From an uncultured Solirubrobacteraceae bacterium (GTDB lineage: Bacteria; Actinomycetota; Thermoleophilia; Solirubrobacterales; Solirubrobacteraceae): a stretch of 10,338 bases of DNA. Within the stretch, counting starts at the first letter, position 1; every line of letters starts with the position of its first letter. Positions 1-7,003 of the stretch are shown here, one piece after another. The notes beneath the pieces are model-generated. The model saw only the letters and a list, made by a program, of their open reading frames with translations. It did no database searches and was not told the origin of the DNA. Location: the NCBI GenBank assembly GCA_902806215.1, contig CADCVT010000094.1, forward strand, positions 1 through 10,338, given 5' to 3'. Position numbers and translations under genes: made by a program.

Positions 1-1129
1 CCGCATGAACAACGAGCACCTGGCGCCCGACGCGCTGACCGTGTTCGAGTCGCTCGACGACGCCGAGGTCCGCACCGCGGGGACGACGTACCTGATGTGG
101 CGCGGCCGTCACGAGCACACGACCTCGCAGGACACGGCGCTCACGCGGATCGCCGGCGCGTCGATCTTCCGCCGCCCGATCCTCGGGCCGAAGGAGCTCT
201 TCTACGCCGACATCTACGCGAGCCGGCGCACGCCGTGCAAGAGCCAGCTCGGCATGCCGGGCATCCGCGACCAGCACTCGGGCTGCGTCGGCTCGTACCT
301 CGTCGAGCACGACCTCTTCGACTTCCTCCTGCTGTCGCTGCCCGACAACGACACGCACTCGCACAAGTACGGGCCCGACGCCCAGGTGACGTCGATCCAC
401 GCGGCCGACCGCGAGATCGAGCGCGTCATGCACGCCGCCGGCGGCCCCGACGCCTTCCTGGAGGAGCACGCGGTCATCGTGGTCGCCGACCACTCCCACG
501 CGCTCGTCGAGGCGAACGTCGACCTGTTCGCCGCGCTGCGGGACTTCGACATCCCCGGCCCGGGTGGCGAGACGCCGGACGAGGGCGAGATCGCGCTGTG
601 TCCCGCGCAGCGCAGCGCGATGGTCTACCTGCTCGTGCAGGAGGGACGCGACGCCCTGCTCCCGCGGCTGCTCGAGGCGCTGCTCGCCACCGAGGGCGTC
701 GACCTCGTCGTCCACAAGGAGGACACCGTCGGCGTCATCACCAACGAGCGCGGCACGCTCGCGTTCGCGCCCGGCGAGGAGGTCGGCGACCCGCGCGGCG
801 GCCAGTGGGTCGTGCGCGGCAGCCTCGACTTCCTCGACGCGCGCATCGAGGACGGCGTCCTGCTCAGCGAGAACTACCCCGACGCGCTCGCGCGCGTGTG
901 GGCGGCGCTCCAGTGCCCGACCTCGGGCGACATCCTCGTCTCGGCCTCGCCCGGCTATGAGTTCCTCGACTGGGGAGGCGGCGCGCACATCGGCGGCGGC
1001 TCGCACGGCTCGCTGCACCGCAGCGACTCGCTCGGCGCGCTGGTGATGACCGGCATCGACGATCCTGATCGGACCGAATGGTCGATCCGCGACATCGCCG
1101 GGCTCGTCAGGGGGCACTGGGGCCTTTGA
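1..1129 (+). CDS. Alkaline phosphatase superfamily phosphodiesterase (5'-truncated by the window)
   Basis: This is a metal-dependent phosphodiesterase or phosphatase of the type I phosphodiesterase/nucleotide pyrophosphatase branch. The frame is open to the window edge. An ATG lies at position 5, but the start is probably upstream, because the N-terminal nucleophile Thr/Ser and first metal Asp expected in this fold are absent. Counting from that ATG, the motif LPDNDTHSHKYGP (about 112-124) supplies the D-x3-H metal pair (D116, H120). VVADHSH (159-165) supplies the next D-H pair (D162, H163), and GGSHGSL near 332-338 supplies the last His (H334). The order and spacing of these motifs match the superfamily. 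The substrate cannot be read from the sequence. The stop codon overlaps the TTG start of the glycosyltransferase that follows, so the two genes are probably co-transcribed. The family is secure; the specific function is not. Confidence 0.85.
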   Translation, partial: RMNNEHLAPDALTVFESLDDAEVRTAGTTYLMWRGRHEHTTSQDTALTRIAGASIFRRPILGPKELFYADIYASRRTPCKSQLGMPGIRDQHSGCVGSYLVEHDLFDFLLLSLPDNDTHSHKYGPDAQVTSIHAADREIERVMHAAGGPDAFLEEHAVIVVADHSHALVEANVDLFAALRDFDIPGPGGETPDEGEIALCPAQRSAMVYLLVQEGRDALLPRLLEALLATEGVDLVVHKEDTVGVITNERGTLAFAPGEEVGDPRGGQWVVRGSLDFLDARIEDGVLLSENYPDALARVWAALQCPTSGDILVSASPGYEFLDWGGGAHIGGGSHGSLHRSDSLGALVMTGIDDPDRTEWSIRDIAGLVRGHWGL

Positions 1130-2751
1130 GCCGTCTCGCGGCGGCGCTCGTCGCCGCGGTGGCCGTCCTGCTGCTCGCCGCCGCCGGCCCAGCGCTCGCG
1201 CAGACGGTCGAGCGGCCGCCGTCGCTCGACGAGCCGCCGAAGTTCCACCAGAAGACCGGCCGGCAGGTCCTCGCGATCGCCGACCGCGACCCGAAGGTCC
1301 GTACCGTGCGCCGCCAGACGCCGCGCTCGACGAGCGAGGTGTTCACCAAGGGGCCGACGCGATGGCAGGTCTCGTACTTCAGCCGCGGGCGCAAGAAGGA
1401 GGTCGCGCAGGTGCTGATCGACGACCGGACGGGCGCGGTGCTCGAGTCGTGGACCGGCTTCCGCGTGCCGTGGACGATGGCCCGCGGCTACGACGGCGCG
1501 TTCGGGCGCAAGATCAACGCGCCGTACGTGTGGATCCCGCTCCTGATCGCGTTCCTCGTGCCGTTCGTCAATCCGCGAAGGCCGTGGCAGCTCTTCCACC
1601 TCGACCTGCTCGTCCTCGCCGGGTTCAGCGTCCCGCTCGCGTTCTTCACGGCGGGGGAGGTCGAGAGCGCGGTGCCGCTCGTGTATCCGCTGCTGGCCTA
1701 CCTGCTGGGGCGCATGCTGTGGATCGGGCTGCGGCCGTCCTCCGCCGGCCGCGAGCCGCCGCGCCTGCTCGTGCCGGTCGAGTGGCTCGGGGTGGCGATC
1801 GTGTTCCTGCTCGGGTTCCGGCTCGGGCTGAACCTGACGAGCTCGAACGTCATCGACGTCGGCTACGCCGGCGTGATCGGCGCCGACATGATCGCCGACG
1901 GCGACGCGCTGTACGGCAACTGGCCGCAGAACAACCAGCACGGCGACACGTACGGGCCGGTCAACTACCTGCTGTACCTCCCGTTCGAGCAGCTGATCCC
2001 GTGGAGCGGCTCGTGGGACGAGCTGCCGGCCGCGCACGCCGCGTCGCTCGTGTTCGACGCGCTCGTCGTCGTCGCGCTGTGGCTCGTCGGCCGGCGGGTC
2101 TCGGGCAACGCGCTCGGGGTCACGCTGGCGTACGCGTGGGCGGCGTTCCCGTTCACCGCGTACGTGACGAACACGAACGCCAACGACGCGCTCGTCCCCC
2201 TGCTCGTGCTCGTCATGCTCTTGCTCGCCGGGCGTCCTTTGCGGTCAGGTGCCGCGACCGCGTTGGCGGGGCTGGCGAAGTTCGCCCCGCTCGCGCTTGC
2301 GCCGCTGTTCGCGACGCAGCATCGCGGCGTGCGTGGGCTCGCGCTCTACGCGCTCGGGTTCGCGGTCGTCGCCGGTGCGCTGCTGCTCGCGTTCGTCGGC
2401 GACCTCGGGCTCTTCTGGGACCGCACGCTCGGCTTCCAGGCCGACCGCAACTCCCCGTTCTCGGTCTGGGGCCTCTACGACCTCGACCTGCTCCAGCGCG
2501 CCGTCCAGGTCGGCGCCGTCCTGCTCGCGCTCGCGCTCGCAGTCGTGCCGCGCCGGCGCGACCTCGTCGGCCTCGCCGCGCTGAGCGCGGCGATCCTGAT
2601 CGCGCTGCAGCTCGGGACGCAGTACTGGTTCTACCTCTACGTCGTGTGGTTCTTCCCGCTGGTGATGCTCGCGCTGCTCAGCGGCCGTTCCACGCCCGCC
2701 GAACCCCCTCGATCGACTCCGCCCGCAGCGGTTGCGGTGCACAGCGGATGA
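1126..2751 (+). CDS. GT87-like (DUF2029) GT-C family membrane glycosyltransferase with extracytoplasmic N-terminal domain
   Basis: This is a polytopic membrane protein of 541 residues resembling GT87/DUF2029 enzymes, which move sugars from polyprenyl-phosphate donors outside the membrane. Residues 1-25 form a signal peptide ending GPALA. Residues about 45-125 form a soluble PepSY-like domain (QVLIDDRTGAVLESW), followed by about 10 hydrophobic segments from residue 134 to 520. The first large extracytoplasmic loop of the GT part carries NVIDVGYAG (D244) and GDTYGPVNY (273-281), with the acidic and YGP motifs typical of GT-C enzymes. TTG 1126 is preferred as the start: it overlaps the upstream TGA, has AGGGGG at 1109-1114, and puts the signal peptide at the N-terminus. 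ATG 1078 would add 16 residues and is the alternative. The tail is Pro/Ala-rich, and its last 74 bp overlap the opposing ymdB-like gene. Donor and acceptor are unknown. Confidence 0.8.
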   Translation: MSRLAAALVAAVAVLLLAAAGPALAQTVERPPSLDEPPKFHQKTGRQVLAIADRDPKVRTVRRQTPRSTSEVFTKGPTRWQVSYFSRGRKKEVAQVLIDDRTGAVLESWTGFRVPWTMARGYDGAFGRKINAPYVWIPLLIAFLVPFVNPRRPWQLFHLDLLVLAGFSVPLAFFTAGEVESAVPLVYPLLAYLLGRMLWIGLRPSSAGREPPRLLVPVEWLGVAIVFLLGFRLGLNLTSSNVIDVGYAGVIGADMIADGDALYGNWPQNNQHGDTYGPVNYLLYLPFEQLIPWSGSWDELPAAHAASLVFDALVVVALWLVGRRVSGNALGVTLAYAWAAFPFTAYVTNTNANDALVPLLVLVMLLLAGRPLRSGAATALAGLAKFAPLALAPLFATQHRGVRGLALYALGFAVVAGALLLAFVGDLGLFWDRTLGFQADRNSPFSVWGLYDLDLLQRAVQVGAVLLALALAVVPRRRDLVGLAALSAAILIALQLGTQYWFYLYVVWFFPLVMLALLSGRSTPAEPPRSTPPAAVAVHSG

Positions 2752-3466
2752 GCGCGCCCATGATCCACGGGTCGTCGGTGGAGGTCTCGAAGCGGTGCGA
2801 CATCTGCTCGACGAGCGACGCGATCGCCTGCTCCTTCTTGACGCCGATGACGCCGCCGCGCGGGCCGGTCATCCCGACGTCGCTCATGTAGGCGGTCCCC
2901 TTCGGCAGGACGCGTTCGTCGGCGGTCGGCACGTGCGTGTGCGTGCCCAGCACCGCGGTGACCCGCCCGTCGAGGTACCAGCCCATCGCGACCTTCTCGC
3001 TCGTGGCCTCGGCGTGGAAGTCGACGAGCACGTGGTCGACCTTGCCCTCGAGGCCGTCGAGCACGGTCTCGACCTCGTCGAACGGCGAGCGCGCCGCGTT
3101 GAGGAACACGGTCCCCGACAGGTTGACCACGCCGAGCCGCACGCCATCCTGCTCGACGACGGTCACGCCGCTTCCCGGGTGGCGGCGAAGGTAGTTCGCC
3201 GGCCGCACGATCCGCGGCTCCTCGTCGAGGTAGGGGAGGATCTCGCGCCGGTGGTAGGCGTGGTTGCCGAGCGTGATCGCGTCGACGCCCGCGTCGAGGA
3301 GCTCCCGGGCGATCTGCGGGGTGATGCCGAGCCCGCCCGCGGCGTTCTCGCCGTTGACGACGACGAACGTCGGCGCGAGCTCGGAGCGCAGCTCGGGCAG
3401 CAGGCCGAGCAGCGTCCGCCGCCCCAGTCCGCCGACCACGTCGCCGATGAACAGGATGCTCGTCAT
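2678..3466 (-). CDS. ymdB: TIGR00282 family metallophosphoesterase (YmdB-like)
   Basis: This is a cytoplasmic metallophosphoesterase of 262 residues, the usual family length. The family is known from Bacillus subtilis YmdB, which hydrolyses 2',3'-cyclic nucleotides and influences biofilm and sporulation decisions. Every metal and active-site position can be seen: D9 in FIGDVVG, E40 and N41 in VNGENAAGG, N68 and H69 in LGNHA, H151 in VDFHAEATSEK, and H176 and H178 in GTHTHVPTAD. The conserved YMSDVGMTGP block is at 193-202. The start is fixed by MTSILFIGDVVG at the family's normal N-terminus. The reading frame stays open far upstream, but that extension is the shadow of the divergent gene. The family's common GNHxWD reads GNHAYH here. 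In Firmicutes the partner is the RNase Y gene rny, which is not in this window. The 3' end overlaps the glycosyltransferase gene in antisense. The fold call is firm; the physiological role here is inferred. Confidence 0.93.
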   Translation of the reverse strand: MTSILFIGDVVGGLGRRTLLGLLPELRSELAPTFVVVNGENAAGGLGITPQIARELLDAGVDAITLGNHAYHRREILPYLDEEPRIVRPANYLRRHPGSGVTVVEQDGVRLGVVNLSGTVFLNAARSPFDEVETVLDGLEGKVDHVLVDFHAEATSEKVAMGWYLDGRVTAVLGTHTHVPTADERVLPKGTAYMSDVGMTGPRGGVIGVKKEQAIASLVEQMSHRFETSTDDPWIMGALIRCAPQPLRAESIEGVRRAWNGR

Positions 3467-3472
3467 TACGAT
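3467..3472 (+). promoter_or_regulatory. Candidate -10 element (TACGAT) before the AI-2E transporter gene
   Basis: TACGAT fits the actinobacterial TANNNT pattern and ends 12 bases before ATG 3485, which would give an almost leaderless transcript. It sits inside the 18-bp gap between the divergent starts. No convincing -35 element is visible. A hexamer match like this can easily be chance, so the call is weak. Confidence 0.25.
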
Positions 3473-3484
3473 TCGTGGCGCGCC

Positions 3485-4645
3485 ATGACCGAGCCGCCCC
3501 GCGTCCCCGCGCCCGTCGTGATCCCGCGGTGGGTCCAGCTGGCCTCGCTGCCGGTGATCCTGCTCGCCCTGTGGGCGCTCGCCCGGGCGGCCGGCGTCGT
3601 GCTGCTCGTGTTCATCGTCGCGGGGGTCATCGCGCTCATCCTGAACCCCATCGTGACCGTCGTGCAGCGCGCCCGCGTGCCACGAGGCCTCGCGGTGGCG
3701 TTCGTGTACCTCGGCTTCTTCGCGATGCTGGCGGTCCTCGGCTACTTCCTGTCGGGGCCGATCGCCGACCAGGTGCGGTCGTTCCAGAGCGACGTCCCCG
3801 AGTTCGTCGACGACGCGAACGCCTCGCTCGCCGACCTCCAGCGATGGTTCGACGACCAGGGGGTCGACGTCGAGATCGCCGCCCAGGGGCAGACCGCGCT
3901 CGAGACGCTGCAGAGCGATGTGCTCGAGGGCTCGGGCGAGATCATCTCGTTCACCGGCGACCTGCTGCGCGAGCTCGTCTCGGTCTCGATCCACCTGATC
4001 CTCGTGCTCATCCTGAGCATCTACATGCTCCTGTACGGCCCGCGGATCGGGACGCTCGTGCGCGGCGTCATGCCGCCGGGCGACGGGACGCCGGACGACG
4101 ACTACCCGACGCGCGTGCAGAGGGCGGTCTCGGGCTACGTCCGCGGCCAGCTGCTGTTCAGCACGATCATGGGCACGAGCGCCGGCGCGTCGCTCTGGAT
4201 CTACGGGCGCCTCGGGATCTTCGAGCAGGGCGACGACTACGCGCTCGCGTTCGGGCTGTTCTTCGGCGTGATGGAGCTGATCCCGTTCGTCGGCCCGGTC
4301 CTCGGGGCGCTGCCGCCGATCATCGTGGCGCTGTTCCACGACCCGCTCACCGCCGTCTGGGTCGGCCTGCTGTTCCTCGCGCTCCAGCAGCTCGAGGGGC
4401 ATGTGGTCGCTCCGCAGGTGTTCTCCTACACACTGCGGATCAACCCGCTGCTCGTGATCTTCGCCCTGCTGTTCGGCGCGGAGGTCTACGGGCTGGTGGG
4501 TGCGCTCATCGCGCTGCCGATCGCTGCCACCCTGAGGGAGACCGTGCTGTACCTGCGCCGCCATCTCGTGCTCGAACCCTGGAACGCCACCAGACCCCTG
4601 TCACTGGGGCCCGCCGAGGCGGACCACGAGGAGGAACGGGTCTGA
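3485..4645 (+). CDS. AI-2E family transporter (PerM/TqsA-type permease)
   Basis: This is an integral membrane protein of 386 residues with the AI-2E/DUF20 architecture. Paired N-terminal transmembrane segments lie at about 15-36 and 38-58, and a third at 68-90. A soluble helical stretch of about 70 residues (92-160) follows, then further membrane segments at about 165-184, 222-240, 253-285, 290-302 and 320-358. The family signature IPFVGPVLGALPPIIVALF (266-284) is clear, as is the QQLEGHVVAPQVF block (301-313). Members export small molecules or act as cation antiporters, so AI-2 itself should not be assumed as the substrate. ATG 3485 is the first in-frame start and lies 18 bp from the divergent ymdB-like start; GTG 3518 is a possible alternative. 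Its stop overlaps the start of the ABC ATPase gene, indicating translational coupling. Confidence 0.92.
   Translation: MTEPPRVPAPVVIPRWVQLASLPVILLALWALARAAGVVLLVFIVAGVIALILNPIVTVVQRARVPRGLAVAFVYLGFFAMLAVLGYFLSGPIADQVRSFQSDVPEFVDDANASLADLQRWFDDQGVDVEIAAQGQTALETLQSDVLEGSGEIISFTGDLLRELVSVSIHLILVLILSIYMLLYGPRIGTLVRGVMPPGDGTPDDDYPTRVQRAVSGYVRGQLLFSTIMGTSAGASLWIYGRLGIFEQGDDYALAFGLFFGVMELIPFVGPVLGALPPIIVALFHDPLTAVWVGLLFLALQQLEGHVVAPQVFSYTLRINPLLVIFALLFGAEVYGLVGALIALPIAATLRETVLYLRRHLVLEPWNATRPLSLGPAEADHEEERV
4628..4635 (+). promoter_or_regulatory. Strong Shine-Dalgarno sequence (GAGGAGGA) that decides the CTG start
   Basis: The octamer GAGGAGGA contains a full AGGAGG core and lies inside the last codons of the AI-2E transporter gene. 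The spacing to CTG 4642 is 6 bases, close to ideal. It is among the strongest ribosome-binding sites in the window and argues for initiation at 4642 rather than at GTG 4660. Confidence 0.75.
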
Positions 4646-5334
4646 TCGCGGCGGAGGGCGTGACGAAGCGCTTCGGTGCGCGGGAGGCCCTGCGGGGCGT
4701 GTCCTTCAGCGCGGAGCGCGGCGAGCGCCTGGCCATCATCGGTCCCAACGGGGCCGGCAAGACCACCCTGCTGTCGATCCTCGGCGGCCTGCTCGAGCCG
4801 ACCGACGGCGGCGTGCGGCTGCCCGGTGACGCGGCCACCGGCTGGGTGCCGCAGCAGACGGCGGTCTACCGCAAGCTCTCGGTGCGCGAGAACCTGCGGC
4901 TGTTCGCGCGGCTGGAGAAGGTGCCCGATCCCGACGCCGCCGTCGCGCGCGCGCTCGAGGACACCGACCTGACCGAGCGCGCCGGCGACGAGCTCGGCTC
5001 GCTGTCGGGCGGCAACCAGCAGCGCGTCAACATCGCGATCGGCCTGCTCGCCGACCCGCCGGTGCTCCTGCTCGACGAGCCGTCGTCCGCGCTCGACCCG
5101 CGCCACCGGCTGCGCGTGTGGACGTTCCTCGACCGCAAGGCCGAGGCCGGAACCACGATCCTCTTCGCCACGCACGACCTCGCCGAGGCCGCGCGCCACG
5201 CCGACCGCGTCCTCGTGCTCGCCGACGGCGAGGTGCTGTTCACCGGCACGCCGCGCGAGCTCGAGACCGAGGTCGGCGCCGGCACCGACTTCGAGTCCGC
5301 GTTCGTCGCGTTCCTGCAGAAGCGCGGGCATTAG
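4642..5334 (+). CDS. ABC-2 type transporter, ATP-binding subunit (CTG start)
   Basis: This is a cytoplasmic ATPase of 230 residues that powers the membrane protein encoded next. All ABC motifs are present and intact: Walker A GPNGAGKT (34-41), Q-loop WVPQQ (68-72), signature LSGGNQQR (121-128), Walker B VLLLDEP (141-147, catalytic E146), D-loop SALD (149-152) and H-loop H178 in FATHD. It groups with short export-type ATPases (CcmA/NatA-like), which pair with ABC-2 permeases. There is no in-frame ATG, GTG or TTG early enough to include the first beta-strand (IAAEGVTKRFG). The CTG at 4642 overlaps the preceding TGA and has a strong Shine-Dalgarno. GTG 4660 would remove that strand. The permease gene follows after two bases. 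The exported substrate is unknown. Confidence 0.92.
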   Translation: MIAAEGVTKRFGAREALRGVSFSAERGERLAIIGPNGAGKTTLLSILGGLLEPTDGGVRLPGDAATGWVPQQTAVYRKLSVRENLRLFARLEKVPDPDAAVARALEDTDLTERAGDELGSLSGGNQQRVNIAIGLLADPPVLLLDEPSSALDPRHRLRVWTFLDRKAEAGTTILFATHDLAEAARHADRVLVLADGEVLFTGTPRELETEVGAGTDFESAFVAFLQKRGH

Positions 5335-5336
5335 CG

Positions 5337-6695
5337 ATGCGCTGGCTGCTGATCAAGGACCTGCAGATCCTGCGGCGCTCGCCTCTGCTCGTCGCGCTGC
5401 TCGTCCTGTACCCCGTGCTGGTCGCGCTGCTGATCGGGTTCTCGCTGTCGGGTGGGCCGGACAAGCCGCGCGTCGCGTTCGTCAACGAGGTGCCGCAGGG
5501 CGAGTCGGAGTTCTCCGTCGGCGGCGAGACGCGCGACGCGTCGGACTACGCGGCGCGGCTGTTCGACGCGGTCGACCCGATCCGCGTGAAGACGCGCGCG
5601 GAGGCCGTCGATCTCGTGGAGTCCGGCGACGCGCTGGGCGCGCTGGTCATCCCGGAGGACGCGGCCGAGCGGCTGCGCTCGTCGCTGTCGCTGAGCGGGA
5701 CGGGCGAGCGGCCGACGGTCGAGGTCATCTACAACGGCGAGGATCCGGTCAAGCGCCGCTTCGTCGAGGCGACGATCGAGTCGACGCTGGCCGAGGCGAA
5801 CCTCGCGCTCTCGCAGGAGATCACCGAGGTCGGCGCCGAGTACCTCGACATCCTGCTCAAGGGCGGGTCGTTCTCGATTCTCGGCCGCGAGTTCGAGGTG
5901 CTCGGCCTCACCGCGAGCGAGGAGGTCCTGCAGCGGCAGATCGACGCGCTGCCGGAGCGCTCGGCACAGCGGCGCGAGCTCGAGCGCGTCGCGCGGTTCG
6001 CCGGCCTCGCGGTCGAGAACCTCGACCTGTCGGACCAGATCCTCGCCTCGATCGGCGAGCCGGTGAAGGTCAAGCAGACCGTCCTCGACGGCTCGCGCAC
6101 GGCGCTCGACGCGTTCGCCGTGGCGGTCGCGGTCGCGGTGTCGCTCATGTTCGTGACCGTCCTGCTCGCGGCGGGGATGCTTGCGCTCGAACGTGAGGAG
6201 CACGCGTTCGGCCGGCTCGTCCGCGGGCTGGTGTCGCGCACGACGCTCGTCGCGGAGAAGGTCCTGCTGTCGGCGCTGTGCGCGTTCGCGCTGGGGGTGC
6301 TGCTCGTGTGCGGCCTGTCGCTGTTCGTCGACATCGCGTGGTCGCAGGCACCGCTGTGGCTGCTGGCACTCGCGCTCGGAGCGATCGCCTTCGGGGCGAT
6401 GGGCGTCGCGATCGGCGGCCTGGCCCGCGAGGTCCGAGCGGCGTCGCTGCTCGCGTTCCTGCTCTCGCTGCCGATCGCGTTCCTCGCGCTCGTCCCGAGT
6501 GGAGCGGTCGCGCCGGCGCTCTTCGACGTGATCAACGTGATCTCGGGCCTGTTCCCGTTCAAGCCGACGCTCCGCGCGCTCGACGCGACGCTGAACGACT
6601 CCGGCACGTCGGTGCTGACGCCGTTCCTGCACCTGCTCGCGCTGACGCTCGCGTACGGCGCGCTCGCGCGGGTCGCGCTTCGCCGTTTCGGTTGA
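5337..6695 (+). CDS. ABC-2 type transporter permease with large extracytoplasmic domain
   Basis: This is a membrane subunit of 452 residues. One transmembrane helix (about 17-38) is followed by a large extracytoplasmic region (about 40-255), then five helices at about 258-283, 303-330, 340-362, 367-388 and 427-447. This 1+5 topology is typical of ABC2_membrane_3/YhgE-like permeases used for export of lipids, polymers or drugs. The extracytoplasmic part contains a helix-rich stretch (about 137-172 and 193-232) with many charged residues. ATG 5337 is used: it starts directly at MRWLLIKDLQIL, two bases after the ATPase stop. The Shine-Dalgarno is weak, so it is probably translated by coupling to the upstream gene. 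With the ATPase this makes a one-ATPase, one-permease exporter. A hairpin region follows the stop. Confidence 0.9.
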   Translation: MRWLLIKDLQILRRSPLLVALLVLYPVLVALLIGFSLSGGPDKPRVAFVNEVPQGESEFSVGGETRDASDYAARLFDAVDPIRVKTRAEAVDLVESGDALGALVIPEDAAERLRSSLSLSGTGERPTVEVIYNGEDPVKRRFVEATIESTLAEANLALSQEITEVGAEYLDILLKGGSFSILGREFEVLGLTASEEVLQRQIDALPERSAQRRELERVARFAGLAVENLDLSDQILASIGEPVKVKQTVLDGSRTALDAFAVAVAVAVSLMFVTVLLAAGMLALEREEHAFGRLVRGLVSRTTLVAEKVLLSALCAFALGVLLVCGLSLFVDIAWSQAPLWLLALALGAIAFGAMGVAIGGLAREVRAASLLAFLLSLPIAFLALVPSGAVAPALFDVINVISGLFPFKPTLRALDATLNDSGTSVLTPFLHLLALTLAYGALARVALRRFG

Positions 6696-6731
6696 GTGGC
6701 TGAGCTCTTCTGCTCTCGGCGGTTCCCGCGG

Positions 6732-6796
6732 CTAGCCGCCGGTGCTCGCCTTCTTGGCGCTTAGCTCCGGCTAGCGCCTGTGCTAGCGGCGGCTAG
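6732..6796 (+). terminator. Nested hairpins after the transport operon, probable terminator
   Basis: A perfect 10-bp inverted repeat, CTAGCCGCCG (6732-6741) with CGGCGGCTAG (6787-6796), encloses a second hairpin. The inner one has GGCGCT (6756-6761) with AGCGCC (6773-6778), extended by AGC/GCT across a one-base bulge with a TCCG loop. It begins about 36 bp after the permease stop. No U-tract follows, as is common for terminators in high-GC actinobacteria. CGGCGG at 6717-6722 could compete for the CCGCCG arm. Confidence 0.5.
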
Positions 6797-6816
6797 AGGA
6801 GAGAGTTCGGGGGCCT

Positions 6817-6883
6817 TGTCTCGGAGTTGTAAGCGGGGGCTTACACTGGCGTAAGCGCACGCTTACAACTCGCAACCGAGACA
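6817..6883. promoter_or_regulatory. Double-palindrome element: tandem operators or a long structured RNA stem
   Basis: Two copies of GTAAGC-N4-GCTTAC (6829-6844 and 6851-6866) lie with centres exactly 22 bp apart, about two helical turns. The whole block is also symmetric: AGTTGTAAGCG (6825-6835) is the perfect complement of CGCTTACAACT (6860-6870). An outer pair, TGTCTCGG (6817-6824) and CCGAGACA (6876-6883), extends the stem with a 5-base offset on the right. The arrangement resembles a paired binding site for a dimeric repressor such as a TetR-family protein, but no such regulator is encoded in the window. As RNA it could form a 19-bp bulged stem or two smaller hairpins. It lies 121 bp upstream of the HExxH gene start, the gene it most likely controls. 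Confidence 0.6.
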
Positions 6884-7003
6884 CCTCGATCACGAAGGAA
6901 GTGCCGGCTGCCCTACTGACGCTGTTCTCGGACCACGAGCCGACAACAGCCACCGCGAGCAGAAGAGCTCCACAACACAACGAGTGCGAAGCTGCGCAGC
7001 CAC

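Noticed and set aside
2732..3484. An open plus-strand frame ahead of the AI-2E transporter suggesting a fusion protein
   Set aside because: It is the antisense shadow of the ymdB-like gene, and the translation resembles no family; the transporter begins naturally at 3485.
2678..4564. A 628-residue open frame on the minus strand that would give the YmdB-like protein a very long N-terminal extension
   Set aside because: The family start is clear at 3466. The upstream part is highly charged, low-complexity sequence antisense to the AI-2E transporter gene, a normal effect of high GC.
3485..4645. Naming the transporter an AI-2 (quorum-signal) exporter and the locus a quorum-sensing system
   Set aside because: The family name is historical; many members move other solutes, and no luxS, lsr or other quorum gene is in the window.
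5331..6632. A 433-residue minus-strand open frame opposite the ABC permease
   Set aside because: Its composition is Arg/Glu/Asp/Gln-rich with no hydrophobic core or motif, as expected of an antisense GC-rich shadow; the plus-strand permease is certain.
6842..6847. TACACT as a -10 promoter element inside the palindrome element, with TTGTCT (6816-6821) as -35
   Set aside because: The spacing would be 20 bp, outside the normal range. A MerR-type long spacer is conceivable, but nothing else supports it.
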